Counted from the first letter of the stretch, positions 50,790-60,122 are shown. The stretch is DNA of 64,000 bases from Mucilaginibacter sp. dw_454 (GCF_018449775.1 NZ_JAAVVB010000007.1:212045-276044), one strand, 5' to 3'. Notes: generated by a model from the letters alone, not told the origin. Made by a program: numbers and translations.

Positions 50790-51314
50790 ATGAAGAAGTT
50801 GCTTTTAGTTTGCGCATTGATGGCCGGTTTAATAATCCAATCACACGCACAGGATAAAAAACATTTAGAGGTTGGCGATAAGGTACCCGCCTTTTCGCTA
50901 ACTGACCAAAACGGCAAGACATTCAATGTAGCCGACCATATAGGCAAAGACATTATGGTGATCTATTTTTATCCGAAGGATGAAAGTATGGTGTGCACCA
51001 AAGAAGCTTGTGCCTTCCGCGATAGCTTTGATGCTTTTACTAAAGCCGGTGCAAAGGTAATCGGTATAAATAGCAGTACCGTAGCTAGCCATAAGGCCTT
51101 TGCAGAGCATTACCAGCTTCCCTTTACTGTTTTAAGCGATCCAGGCAATAAGGTTTACGATATGTTTGGTGTAAGAAGTCGCCTGATGTTTTCCGGTCGC
51201 GAAACTTTTATAGTAGATTTAAAGGGCAAAATTGTTTATCAGCATGCTGCCATGCTGCAAGGCAAAGAACATGCTGATGATGCGCTGGCGTTTATAAAGT
51301 CGGCTAAGAAATAG
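50790..51314 (+). CDS. Exported thiol peroxidase, BCP/AhpC-type peroxiredoxin
   Basis: The protein is 174 residues with a signal peptide (IIQSHAQD). The thioredoxin fold starts near KVPAFSLTDQNG, and the active site PKDESMVCTKEAC gives the PxxxSxxC motif (Cys69 peroxidatic, Cys74 likely resolving). The later FIVDLKGKIVYQH strand is normal. It reduces peroxides in the periplasm. An unusual TGTTGT/ACAACA dyad lies 11 bases before the gene, of unknown meaning. Confidence 0.93.
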   Translation: MKKLLLVCALMAGLIIQSHAQDKKHLEVGDKVPAFSLTDQNGKTFNVADHIGKDIMVIYFYPKDESMVCTKEACAFRDSFDAFTKAGAKVIGINSSTVASHKAFAEHYQLPFTVLSDPGNKVYDMFGVRSRLMFSGRETFIVDLKGKIVYQHAAMLQGKEHADDALAFIKSAKK

Positions 51315-51399
51315 CCCCCTCTAAATCTCCCCCGGAAGGGGAGACTTTTTTAACCGGCTTTTCAAAGCCCTCCCTACTGGGGAGGGTTGGGAGGGGCTT
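51313..51399. repeat. Intergenic repeat of the CCCCTC/GAGGGG type
   Basis: The element begins AAGCCCC-like with GGGGCTT at its end and contains CTCCCCCGGAAGGGGAGA and CCCTACTGGGGAGGG hairpins. A shorter relative (CCCCGACCCCTAAAGGGGGAG) lies at about 54857. Such elements are widespread between Bacteroidota genes. Confidence 0.7.
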
Positions 51400-51411
51400 A
51401 ATTAACAGACC

Positions 51412-51747
51412 ATGATCACTACCCTCAAAATACTTTTCAGCGTACTGTTTGCCTGGATGTGCTACACGGTTATCACTACCAGCATCCACAGCAACCTATT
51501 TAAAGAATGGGACTTCTTGGGTTCCATCCCCTGGATGCGCGCCACGCTTTGGGATTTTTATGCCAATGTGCTGGTAATTTTTGTATGGGTGTGTTATAAG
51601 GAGAGATCCATCGCCTTAAAAATTATCTGGTTGATATTGTTAGTTGTACTGGGCAGTATAGCCAGTTGTGCTTTTGTCCTGATACAGCTTTTCAGACTAA
51701 AACCCGGCGAAGGCTTAAAAGATTTTTTTAGTAAACAACATGAATAA
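51412..51747 (+). CDS. DUF1475 family membrane protein
   Basis: The protein is 111 residues with three membrane segments (about 8-28, 45-65, 70-90). WDFLGSIPWMRATLWDFYANVLVIFVWV is the DUF1475 hallmark. It overlaps the next gene by 8 bases. In other phyla this family occurs beside cyclopropane-synthase-like enzymes and DUF1295, as here, so a role in the same lipid pathway is likely. Confidence 0.85.
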   Translation: MITTLKILFSVLFAWMCYTVITTSIHSNLFKEWDFLGSIPWMRATLWDFYANVLVIFVWVCYKERSIALKIIWLILLVVLGSIASCAFVLIQLFRLKPGEGLKDFFSKQHE

Positions 51748-52534
51748 TACATCTCTTTTAGGGTTGATTATTTATAGCGTGATCGCCTGTTGCGTCATCA
51801 TGGCGCTGGTTTGGGTTTGGGCCTACAAAATCAAAAACGCGGGCGTGGTCGACATTTTCTGGTCATACAATTTCCCGGTGATTGCTATCATTCTTTATCT
51901 GTTTGCTCCGGGTTATGAACCGCGAAAACTGCTGATCTGCGGAATGGTTGTTGCTGCCGGATTTAGACTGGGTACCCACCTGGCTTTACGCGTACTCAAA
52001 CACTTGCGCGAAGAAGAACCGCGCTATGCGCATATCCGCAAAGAATGGGGCAAAAATGCCGAACCTAAAATGTTTGGCTTTTTCCAGATGCAGGCTATAT
52101 CAAACGTGCTGCTGGCCATTCCTTTTTTCATCATCGCCCTAAATACAACGCCCTGTATTTCGTGGATAGAGTACACTGGCTTTTTGCTTTGGTTGATCAG
52201 CGTTATCGGCGAAGCCATTGCCGACCAGCAACTGGCCAACTTTAAAAAGGACCCGGCTAATAAAGGCAAGGTATGCGATACCGGCCTCTGGGGCTACTCA
52301 CGCCACCCTAATTATTTTTTTGAATGGCTGATGTGGGTGTCGTACTTCGTGTTCGCCCTGGGCTCTCCTTGTGGCTACCTGGCGGTGATAAGCCCGGCAA
52401 TTATCTTGTACTTGCTGACTAAAGTAACAGGCATCCCCACAACCGAGGCGCAATCATTGCGCAGTAAAGGCGAGGCTTTTAAAAAGTATCAGCAAAAGGT
52501 GAGTGTTTTTGTGCCGTGGTTCAAAAAGGGGTAA
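51740..52534 (+). CDS. DUF1295 family membrane oxidoreductase (steroid 5-alpha-reductase-like)
   Basis: The protein is 264 residues with about six membrane segments. The C-terminal motif GLWGYSRHPNYFFEWLMWVSYF is typical of the ICMT/5-alpha-reductase fold and binds NADPH in relatives. It probably reduces a double bond in a lipid. It is coupled to the DUF1475 gene and belongs to the lipid cluster 51412-60020. Confidence 0.88.
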   Translation: MNNTSLLGLIIYSVIACCVIMALVWVWAYKIKNAGVVDIFWSYNFPVIAIILYLFAPGYEPRKLLICGMVVAAGFRLGTHLALRVLKHLREEEPRYAHIRKEWGKNAEPKMFGFFQMQAISNVLLAIPFFIIALNTTPCISWIEYTGFLLWLISVIGEAIADQQLANFKKDPANKGKVCDTGLWGYSRHPNYFFEWLMWVSYFVFALGSPCGYLAVISPAIILYLLTKVTGIPTTEAQSLRSKGEAFKKYQQKVSVFVPWFKKG

Positions 52535-52554
52535 TACATTTAGGTTATACGTTG

Positions 52555-52661
52555 GACGTTTTACGTTAATTGGACAGCTAAATATCATCATTCAAAATCT
52601 ATATTGCGGCTTACGCCGTATCTCTCTAAAAACATAAAGCACACTAAAAACGTAAAACGTC
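52555..52661. repeat. 13-bp inverted repeat flanking an intergenic stretch
   Basis: GACGTTTTACGTT (52555-52567) and AACGTAAAACGTC (52649-52661) are exact complements. The ACGT-rich words around them resemble a dispersed Bacteroidota intergenic element. Confidence 0.65.
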
Positions 52662-52695
52662 TGACGTACTACGTACAACACAAACCTTCTATACC

Positions 52696-53730
52696 ATGTG
52701 GTACGACAAACTATTAGAAAACGATAAGATCCCCGATTTTTTGCTGCGCAAAGGCATCCGTCAGCTATTACAACAACGGCTTGACGACGAAAATAAAGGC
52801 AACGTAGAAGCGCAACAGGCCCACCTGATGGAGTTGATCGCCGAGTTGAAAGCCTCGCCTATAGCCATCAATACTGCCGATGCAAACGAGCAACACTACG
52901 AAGTACCCACGCCATTTTATCAATACTGCCTGGGTAAAAATCTTAAATACTCGTCTGGCTATTGGAAAAACGGTACTGCCGATCTGAGCACTGCCGAAAC
53001 CGATATGCTGGAACTAAGCTGCCAACGCGCCGAGTTGGTTGACGGTCAGCAGGTGTTGGAGCTGGGTTGCGGTTGGGGCTCATTGTCGTTGTTTATGGCG
53101 GCGAAATATCCTAAGAGCACCTTTAAGGTTTTATCTAACTCGCGTACGCAAAAGATTTATATCGACGAACAAGCTAAGCAACGCGGCATTACCAACTTGA
53201 CGGTTTTAACTTCCGACATCAACGTATTTACGCTGGACGAGCAGTTTGACCGCGTGGTGTCTGTCGAGATGTTTGAGCATATGCGCAATTACCAATTGCT
53301 GCTGGCTAAGGTAGCCTCGTTTTTAAAACCTGATGGTAAATTGTGGATTCACATATTTACCCACAAAGAATACGCGTACAAGTTTGAGGTTATTGATGAT
53401 ACCGACTGGATGAGCAAATACTTTTTCACCGGCGGTATTATGCCCAGCGACGACCTGCTGTTTTATTTTAATGATGATTTGGTGGTCGAAAAACATTGGC
53501 ATGTTAACGGCTGCCATTACGGTAAAACTGCCGAAGCCTGGCTGGTAAATATGGACGAGCACAAAGCCGAGATCATACCGTTGTTTGAACAAACCTATGG
53601 AAAAGAGCAAGCGGTAAAATGGTGGGTATACTGGCGCTTATTCTATATGGCTTGTGCCGAACTTTGGAACTTTAACGACGGTAACGAATGGATTGTGAGC
53701 CACTACTTATTTCATAAAACCGGCGCATGA
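52696..53730 (+). CDS. SAM-dependent methyltransferase, cyclopropane-synthase-like (first copy)
   Basis: The protein is 344 residues. The SAM motif is QVLELGCGWGSLSLFMAAKYP, with SVEMFEHMRNYQ downstream and an active-site-like C-terminus (WVYWRLFYMACAELWNF). It lacks the N-terminal lid of full CFA synthases, as in the shorter coclaurine-methyltransferase-like group. Likely methylates an unsaturated fatty chain. It overlaps the next gene by 4 bases (ATGA). Confidence 0.9.
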   Translation: MWYDKLLENDKIPDFLLRKGIRQLLQQRLDDENKGNVEAQQAHLMELIAELKASPIAINTADANEQHYEVPTPFYQYCLGKNLKYSSGYWKNGTADLSTAETDMLELSCQRAELVDGQQVLELGCGWGSLSLFMAAKYPKSTFKVLSNSRTQKIYIDEQAKQRGITNLTVLTSDINVFTLDEQFDRVVSVEMFEHMRNYQLLLAKVASFLKPDGKLWIHIFTHKEYAYKFEVIDDTDWMSKYFFTGGIMPSDDLLFYFNDDLVVEKHWHVNGCHYGKTAEAWLVNMDEHKAEIIPLFEQTYGKEQAVKWWVYWRLFYMACAELWNFNDGNEWIVSHYLFHKTGA

Positions 53731-54851
53731 TCAGGTTATTATTAATCATCCTGTTTTTCCTAATATCGCTGCTGGCAATTTTTAAAGCGCCTGCTTATTA
53801 CCTATGGCTACTGGCGATAGGCGTAACAGAGTTTCCATTGCTATTTGCAGGAATCACCGCGTTATTAACGCTATCTGGCATTTGGATACAGAAATACCAA
53901 CTGATAGGAACGATCATTGGCGTTGTGGCAATATTAATCTATCTGTCGCCTATTGTCAGGGCTTACGTTGTTGCTTCGGGTTTGAAGCACGATATCAATA
54001 TTGACTTTGCCCAATCAGACAACGACGAGAACCCCTTTAGTATCACTAAGCTTTTTGCCGGCAATAAACCGCTATCGTACAAAAATATTCAATACGTTAA
54101 GTATGCCGATACTTCGCTAAATCTTGATTATTATCCTTCACAAATCATCGGCAAAAAGCCTTGCATTATTGTAATTCATGGCGGTTCCTGGAGTAGTGGC
54201 GACAGTAAACAATTGCCAGAGCTAAACAGCCACCTGGCGCGATTAGGCTATAATGTTGCAGCTATCGACTACCGCATGGCGCCCAAATGGCAAAACCCGG
54301 CACCGGTGGAGGACGTACAGTCGGCTGTAAAGTACTTATCTAAACATGCCGACGAGCTAAATATCGACACCAATAAATTTGTTTTATTAGGCAGATCAGC
54401 CGGTGCACAGATTGCTTTACTGGCTGCCTATACGCTGCATGACAAAAACATTAAAGGCATTATAGATTTTTATGGCCCCGCCGATATGGTGTGGGGCTAC
54501 TCCATTCCATCAAATCCCCTGATCATGGATTCGCGCGCAGTAATGCGCCATTATCTGGGCGGCCCGTACGAAAAAGTGCCTCAGAACTATTTTAACAGCT
54601 CGCCAATTGAATTTGTCGACAAAAACTCACCGCCGACGCTCATCATCCATGGGCATAGTGATGTGCTGGTAGCTTATGAACACAGCCGCCGACTGAATGA
54701 AAAGCTAAACAGATTCGGCATTAAACATTACTGGCTAAAACTGCCTTGGGCAACGCATGGCTTTGATTATAATTTGAATGGTCCCGGTGGGCAATTGTCT
54801 ACTTATGCGGTGGAGAGGTTTTTAAGTGCAGTAACGACAGCAACACCTTAA
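53727..54851 (+). CDS. Alpha/beta hydrolase esterase with N-terminal membrane segments
   Basis: The protein is 374 residues. Three membrane segments occupy the first 90 residues. The hydrolase core has the oxyanion HGGSWSSGD, the nucleophile GRSAGAQ, an Asp in IHGHSDVLV and the His in WATHGFDYN, a BD-FAE/HSL-type esterase. It may release or move acyl groups for the neighbouring methyltransferases. It is coupled to the gene before it. Confidence 0.88.
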   Translation: MIRLLLIILFFLISLLAIFKAPAYYLWLLAIGVTEFPLLFAGITALLTLSGIWIQKYQLIGTIIGVVAILIYLSPIVRAYVVASGLKHDINIDFAQSDNDENPFSITKLFAGNKPLSYKNIQYVKYADTSLNLDYYPSQIIGKKPCIIVIHGGSWSSGDSKQLPELNSHLARLGYNVAAIDYRMAPKWQNPAPVEDVQSAVKYLSKHADELNIDTNKFVLLGRSAGAQIALLAAYTLHDKNIKGIIDFYGPADMVWGYSIPSNPLIMDSRAVMRHYLGGPYEKVPQNYFNSSPIEFVDKNSPPTLIIHGHSDVLVAYEHSRRLNEKLNRFGIKHYWLKLPWATHGFDYNLNGPGGQLSTYAVERFLSAVTTATP

Positions 54852-54893
54852 GCGCCCCGACCCCTAAAGGGGGAGTAATAACGCAGAAACCAA

Positions 54894-56234
54894 ATGGAAG
54901 AAACCAACATAAATAATAATGCCGCTAATAGCTTTCCCTTCAATGGGCGGGAGCGTCTGGCCATCATCGGCACCGGCATTGCCGGCATGGGCTGCGCACA
55001 TTTCTTGCATCCGCATACCGATCTGACCATCTACGAACAAAACGATTATGTAGGCGGCCATACCAACACCGTAACTATTGATGAAGATGGCAAGCCTGTT
55101 TATGTGGATACCGGCTTTATGGTGTTTAACTATAAAACCTACCCAAACCTTTGCCGGTTGTTTAAAGAGCTTAACGCCCCGGTTAAGAAAACCGATATGT
55201 CATTCAGTGTGCAATATGTCCTAACCGGATTGGAGTATAGCGGCAGCAGCGTTAATCACCTGTTTGCGCAGCGGAAGAATATTTTCAATATCCGCTACAT
55301 CAGAATGCTGATGCAGATTGGCAGGTTTAACAAAGAAAGTGTTAAGATTGTCGACGACCCCAAATATGCCGACTATTCCATCGGCCAGTACATTAAAGAG
55401 TTTGGTTTTGGTGAGGATATGTTATGGAAATACCTGGTGCCCATGAGTTCGGCAGTATGGTCCACGCCGATGGAGCAGATGCTGGATTTCCCCGCGGTGA
55501 CGCTGATCCGTTTTTTCCTGAACCATGGTTTCTTAGGCTTGAATACCCAGCACCAATGGTACACGCTGCATAATGGTAGTCAAAGCTATCGCGAGTTGTT
55601 GATCAAGCCATTTAAAGATAAGATTTACGTTAATCACAAAGCGATCAAAGTAACGCGAGAAGCAGATGGCGTAGTTGTTGAAGCAGCTGACGGCTCTAAA
55701 CAAAAGTTTGATCGGGTGATCATTGCCACGCATGGCGATCAGGCGCTACAATTGTTGGTTGCGCCAACCGTCGACGAAAAGCGTCTGCTATCCAAATTCA
55801 AGTACCAATACAACAAAGCCATTCTGCATACCGACGAAAGCATCATGCCTAAAACCAAACTGGCCTGGAGCAGCTGGAACTACAGCATCCGTAATCATAA
55901 AGGCAAGCTGGCGCCAACAACCATTTACTGGATGAATGAGCTACAGGGCGTGTCAGACAAGAAGAATTATTTCGTGTCCATCAACTCGCACGATGATATC
56001 GACCCCAAAAAGATCATTAAAGAGTTAGATTACGAGCATCCACTATTTGATGTTCCAGCCATACAGGCCCAGGCCGAACTGCACAAACTAAATGAGAATG
56101 GACCGATTTATTATTGCGGCAGCTATTTTAAATATGGTTTCCATGAGGATGCTTTTACCAGCGCGGTGAATTTGTGTTCGCAATTGTTGGGTAAGGCAGT
56201 ATATAGGGAAGAATTGGTAGAGGAGCCGAAGTAA
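54894..56234 (+). CDS. FAD-dependent oxidoreductase of the lipid cluster
   Basis: The protein is 446 residues. The dinucleotide-binding motif is LAIIGTGIAGMGCAHFLHPHTDLTIYEQ, followed by GGHTNTVTIDEDGKPVYVDTGFMVFN, as in amine-oxidase-like flavoproteins that neighbour cyclopropane synthases. Homologues in Rhodobacter-type clusters desaturate or oxidise fatty chains during furan fatty-acid synthesis; this is family knowledge, not proof of activity here. The upstream 42 bases hold a short CCCC/GGGG repeat. Confidence 0.9.
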   Translation: MEETNINNNAANSFPFNGRERLAIIGTGIAGMGCAHFLHPHTDLTIYEQNDYVGGHTNTVTIDEDGKPVYVDTGFMVFNYKTYPNLCRLFKELNAPVKKTDMSFSVQYVLTGLEYSGSSVNHLFAQRKNIFNIRYIRMLMQIGRFNKESVKIVDDPKYADYSIGQYIKEFGFGEDMLWKYLVPMSSAVWSTPMEQMLDFPAVTLIRFFLNHGFLGLNTQHQWYTLHNGSQSYRELLIKPFKDKIYVNHKAIKVTREADGVVVEAADGSKQKFDRVIIATHGDQALQLLVAPTVDEKRLLSKFKYQYNKAILHTDESIMPKTKLAWSSWNYSIRNHKGKLAPTTIYWMNELQGVSDKKNYFVSINSHDDIDPKKIIKELDYEHPLFDVPAIQAQAELHKLNENGPIYYCGSYFKYGFHEDAFTSAVNLCSQLLGKAVYREELVEEPK

Positions 56235-56243
56235 TATTAAAAC

Positions 56244-56327
56244 TGTCATTGCGAGCGTAGCGCGGCAATCGCAAGGAGAAAAGCTTTAACGCGTGCGATT
56301 GCTTCGTCGTTCCTCCTCGCAATGACA
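56244..56327. repeat. Dispersed palindromic repeat, copy with GTCATTGCGAG ends
   Basis: The element runs from TGTCATTGCGAG to CTCGCAATGACA with inner GGCAATCGC/GCGATTGC arms. It is nearly identical to the copy at 58585-58668. Confidence 0.85.
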
Positions 56328-56337
56328 AAATAATATA

Positions 56338-56425
56338 GTCATCCTGAACTTGTTTCAGGATCTCCGTTGACAGACATATAGGTGTATACTTAGCGCGTGG
56401 GATGCCGAAACAAGTTCGGCATGAC
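56338..56425. repeat. Second dispersed repeat family (GTCATCCTGAA...GGCATGAC)
   Basis: The element starts GTCATCCTGAACTTG with an inner CCTGAAC/GTTTCAGG hairpin and ends CGAAACAAGTTCGGCATGAC. It is adjacent to the first family but differs in sequence. Confidence 0.75.
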
Positions 56426-56464
56426 AATAAAATCAAAGCCCCATTTTTTCCGTACATTAAATCA

Positions 56465-57274
56465 ATGAACTCCTGTTTATATAAAGCTACTGTAATGCAT
56501 CACCGGCTCTCACCCAAAGAGCACCGGTTTCATTATGATGTCTTTATGTTTTATTTGGATCTGGATGAGATCGACGCGCTGGCAAAGCGACTAAAATTCA
56601 TGAGTCGCAATAAATTCAACCTTTTCAATTTCCGCGATAAAGATCACCTGCAATTACCTCGCGAGAAACCGGATACCTCAAAAAATATCCGTCAGCATAT
56701 CACAGATTACCTGTTACAAAATGGTGTTGATATTGGCAATGGCCGCATTATGGTATTGACTAATCTATGTACCATGGGCTACCAGTTCAACCCGGTATCA
56801 TTTTATTTCTGTTATGACGAGCAGGGCAACGCCGTTTGTTCGATAGTTGAAGTTTGCAATACTTTTCGCGAAATGAAGCCTTATTTTTTAGGTGCCGATA
56901 CCAAACAGGGCGACGAGTTTAAACTGAATACCGAGAAGTATTTCTACGTGTCGCCATTTATGGAGATGGATACCAATTTTGATTTCGATCTGAGACTCCC
57001 CGGCGAAAAACTACAAGTGCGGATTGATGATTATAATAAGGCAGGCGAACGTTTTTTTATCAGCACACTAAGTGGTAATCGCGCGGCACTTACCGATGCC
57101 AATTTGCTGTTGTATTTTATCAGTTTCCCGCTTATTACGTTAAAGGTAATTGGGCTAATTCATTGGCAGGCGCTTAAATTATGGTTAAAGAAAATCCCTT
57201 ATCATAAAAAAGATGCGGATAAACAGCTTCAGAAGGATGTTTTTAGACCATATAAGCCAAATGTTTTATCTTAA
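56465..57274 (+). CDS. DUF1365 family protein
   Basis: The protein is 269 residues from ATG 56465 (MNSCLYKATVMHHRLSP); the longer frame from 56402 reads through the repeat. The family signature is visible (HHRLSPKEHRFHYDVFMFYLDLDE, NLCTMGYQFNPVSFYFCYDEQG, YFYVSPFMEMD). DUF1365 genes travel with FAD oxidoreductases and cyclopropane synthases in many phyla. The chemical role is not established. Confidence 0.9.
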   Translation: MNSCLYKATVMHHRLSPKEHRFHYDVFMFYLDLDEIDALAKRLKFMSRNKFNLFNFRDKDHLQLPREKPDTSKNIRQHITDYLLQNGVDIGNGRIMVLTNLCTMGYQFNPVSFYFCYDEQGNAVCSIVEVCNTFREMKPYFLGADTKQGDEFKLNTEKYFYVSPFMEMDTNFDFDLRLPGEKLQVRIDDYNKAGERFFISTLSGNRAALTDANLLLYFISFPLITLKVIGLIHWQALKLWLKKIPYHKKDADKQLQKDVFRPYKPNVLS

Positions 57275-57337
57275 TTAAAACTTTTAGTAAAGCTTTTTCC
57301 GTAAGTAGCCTAACGAACCATTTATCAACTGAATACA

Positions 57338-58576
57338 ATGTCTAATACAATTGCCTTAGTCGAGAAGAAAAGCTTTTATCAGGACCTGGTTTTAAAATCT
57401 CTGTCTGAAATGGACAAGGGTAGGCTGTATATCACTTTGCCTTGCGGTCAGCAACTGACCATGGGTACGGGCGAGGGCAATATTGCTGCACGTATAGACG
57501 TGGTTAGCAACGAGTTTTTTAGGCGGATAATTTTATTTGGCGATATTGGTTTTGGGGAAGCATATGTAGATGGTTTGTGGCAGACCGATAACATTACCAA
57601 TGTAATTAAATGGGTGCTGTTAAATATCGACAACGCACCGGGTGTATCTGGCAGCGGAGTAAAAACCCTCTCATTAAATCTACTAAAATTATTTAACAAA
57701 GTATATCACTTTAAACGTGCCAATACGGTTAATGGATCGCGCCGAAATATTGCCGAACATTATGATCTGAATAATGATTTCTTTGCAAGTTTCCTGGACC
57801 CTACAATGACCTATTCGAGCGCCTATTTTTATAAAAACGGAATGTCTTTAGAGGAAGCACAATTAGCCAAGTATGATCGCTTATGTCGTCAGCTGCACTT
57901 AAAGCCTACCGACCATGTGTTGGAGATTGGCAGTGGCTGGGGTGGCAATGCTATCTACATGGCAAAAACGTATGGCTGCAAAGTAACCTCATTAACCATT
58001 TCAGAAGAACAACATAAACTGGCAGTAGAGCGCGTACAAGCCGAAGGCTTAAGTGACCGTGTAAGTATTGAGCTGCGCGATTACCGTACGCTTGAGGGTC
58101 AGTATGATAAGATTGTTTCGGTAGAAATGCTGGAAGCTGTTGGACACAAGTTCTTGGATGTTTATTTCAAAAAATGCCATGACCTGTTAAAAAAGAATGG
58201 CATACTGGCATTACAAGTAATCACCTCTCCCGATTCACGGTATGAAAGCCTGCGCAAAGGTGTGGATTGGATCCAGAAACACATCTTCCCAGGCTCGCTA
58301 CTGCCATCGGTAGGTGCTATCAACGGTTCTATCAACCGCACCGGCGATATGACCCTGGTTGACTTAAAAGATATTGGTACCGATTACGCCCATACGTTAA
58401 AATTATGGTACGATCAGTTCAATGCTAATCTATCAGAGGTTAAAGCCTTAGGTTTCGATGAGCGTTTCATCCGCAAATGGAACTACTATTTATGCTATTG
58501 CGAGGCAGCTTTCGCTATGCGTAATATCAATACCATGCAGTTGGTTTATTCAAGGCCGAATAATACAGGGTTTTAA
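57338..58576 (+). CDS. Cyclopropane-fatty-acyl-phospholipid synthase (second copy)
   Basis: The protein is 412 residues, the full family length. The N-terminal lid (1-140) is followed by MTYSSAYF, the SAM motif VLEIGSGWGGNAIYMAKTYG, YDKIVSVEMLEAVGHKFLDVYF and a C-terminal WNYYLCYCEAAFAMRNI with the conserved YC. It methylenates unsaturated phospholipid acyl chains. It ends 8 bases before a palindromic repeat and faces the MFS gene tail to tail. Confidence 0.94.
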   Translation: MSNTIALVEKKSFYQDLVLKSLSEMDKGRLYITLPCGQQLTMGTGEGNIAARIDVVSNEFFRRIILFGDIGFGEAYVDGLWQTDNITNVIKWVLLNIDNAPGVSGSGVKTLSLNLLKLFNKVYHFKRANTVNGSRRNIAEHYDLNNDFFASFLDPTMTYSSAYFYKNGMSLEEAQLAKYDRLCRQLHLKPTDHVLEIGSGWGGNAIYMAKTYGCKVTSLTISEEQHKLAVERVQAEGLSDRVSIELRDYRTLEGQYDKIVSVEMLEAVGHKFLDVYFKKCHDLLKKNGILALQVITSPDSRYESLRKGVDWIQKHIFPGSLLPSVGAINGSINRTGDMTLVDLKDIGTDYAHTLKLWYDQFNANLSEVKALGFDERFIRKWNYYLCYCEAAFAMRNINTMQLVYSRPNNTGF

Positions 58577-58584
58577 TAATAAAT

Positions 58585-58668
58585 TTGTCATTGCGAGCGT
58601 AGCGCGGCAATCGCAAGGAGAAAAGCCGAACGCGTGCGATTGCTTCGTCGTTCCTCCTCGCAATGACA
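58585..58668. repeat. Dispersed palindromic repeat, near-identical to 56244 copy
   Basis: Same ends and arms as the element at 56244-56327, with few differences. The two copies bracket the DUF1365 and cyclopropane-synthase genes and could recombine. Confidence 0.85.
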
Positions 58669-58676
58669 GAAAACGG

Positions 58677-60020
58677 TTACCTCCTCCTTACTTCCTTAAA
58701 CCGCGTAAACACCACAAAAGCCATTACACAAAGCACGCATCCGCAGATCCCATTAAGTCGCAAACCATAATCATTACCCGGGTCTTTGCCGTATACGGTT
58801 AAAAAAGCAAACAAAGCAATTCCCAAAGTCTGACCTAGTTTTACAAATAAGTACTTCACGGCAAAGAACATCCCCTCGCGGTTTTCGCCGGTTTGGTTGG
58901 CATCGCGCTGCGCAATCTCAGCAAGTATGGCGTTAGGCAGTATCCCTAGTGAGGCCAATGGAATCGCGGCAAAAAGCACCAGCATATAAGCCTGTACAAT
59001 CGGAGCGAACGGAAATTTACCTAAGAAAAATATCGCCACAAAAATTAAACTCAGCAGCGCGAAGGAGAACAGTACAATAGGTTTTTTACCGATCTTTTTA
59101 GACAGGTAATTAACCAGCGGATAAAACACCAGCGAGAATAGCACCATCACTCCCATCAACTCCCCTCCGCGCGATTCGGGCAAATGCAGCAGCACCTTTA
59201 CAAAGTACAGTAAGCCGCTGGATATGATGCTCAACGCCATGTAATATGAAAAATCAGAAACCAGGTAGTATTTAAAATTACGGTTGCTGAAGGTTTTGCG
59301 GATAGCCGGCAACAGTGGCAAGTGTGACGGCTTGCCACTTGAATATTTTTTCTCGTTGATGTACAATACCGGGATCAGCATAAATAAACCGGCCAATATG
59401 CTTAAGCTCCATATGGTGTATTGTAGCGCGGTGTCGCGCTCGGTTATATGCGCGAACTTTTGAAACAGATCGGCAAAGTTGTTGATGAGCGCTGAGAACA
59501 CAATACCGATGATAAAGCCCACTTGTTGAAATGACGATAGTCGCACCTTTTCGGCAGCCGTGTCGGTAAGTTCGGGAAGCAACGCGTTATAGGGGATGAT
59601 ATAGGTTGTGGCCCCCATAAAGAAAAAGATCATGTTGATGGTGAGCCACTCAGCATTTCTCATGCTCTCGCCTTTTACCAGCGGATAAAACGTCAGGCAG
59701 AAAAAAAGCATCGCCGGGATAATGGCCCATTTCATAAATGGGATGCGCCGGCCTTTTGGGTTATTGCTTTTATCGCTGGACGATGCTATGAATGGATCAT
59801 AAATCGCATCAACAAAACGCCCCGAAGCAGCAATAACCGATAAAATATTGAATAAGCCGAATAACAGTAGTTGCGGCACATATTGGGTTAGCCCTGAGTT
59901 TGATGGGGGCAGATAAAAGTAGGGCAGCATCACAATGATGGTATTGGTCATCATGCTCCAGCCTATCATCCCGCAGGTATAAGCCAGCTGTTTTCTGAAG
60001 GGAAATTTTACAACGGGCAT
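58677..60020 (-). CDS. GPH-family MFS transporter
   Basis: The protein is 447 residues with 12 membrane segments. It has the signature of the glycoside-pentoside-hexuronide/cation symporter group (FVDAIYDPFIASSSDKSNNPKGRRIPFMKWAIIPAML, and YIIPYNALLPELTDTAAEKVRLSSFQQVGFIIG). In several phyla this transporter type sits beside DUF1365 and cyclopropane synthases, so its substrate may be a lipid-related solute rather than a sugar. Confidence 0.88.
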   Translation of the reverse strand: MPVVKFPFRKQLAYTCGMIGWSMMTNTIIVMLPYFYLPPSNSGLTQYVPQLLLFGLFNILSVIAASGRFVDAIYDPFIASSSDKSNNPKGRRIPFMKWAIIPAMLFFCLTFYPLVKGESMRNAEWLTINMIFFFMGATTYIIPYNALLPELTDTAAEKVRLSSFQQVGFIIGIVFSALINNFADLFQKFAHITERDTALQYTIWSLSILAGLFMLIPVLYINEKKYSSGKPSHLPLLPAIRKTFSNRNFKYYLVSDFSYYMALSIISSGLLYFVKVLLHLPESRGGELMGVMVLFSLVFYPLVNYLSKKIGKKPIVLFSFALLSLIFVAIFFLGKFPFAPIVQAYMLVLFAAIPLASLGILPNAILAEIAQRDANQTGENREGMFFAVKYLFVKLGQTLGIALFAFLTVYGKDPGNDYGLRLNGICGCVLCVMAFVVFTRFKEVRRR

Positions 60021-60084
60021 CTCTTATCGCAATATGCTAATAAGATAATGAATTTTAGATGAAAAGGTTGATTAGGCAAAAAGA

Positions 60085-60115
60085 AAAAGGCCCGGAGTAT
60101 TATTCCGGGCCTTTT
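60085..60115. terminator. Intrinsic terminator between convergent or tandem minus-strand genes
   Basis: AAAAGGCCCGGA (60085-60096) and TCCGGGCCTTTT (60104-60115) form a 12-bp stem with a 7-base loop. It ends the rhodanese/small membrane protein transcript coming from the right. Confidence 0.85.
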
Positions 60116-60122
60116 AATGTTA

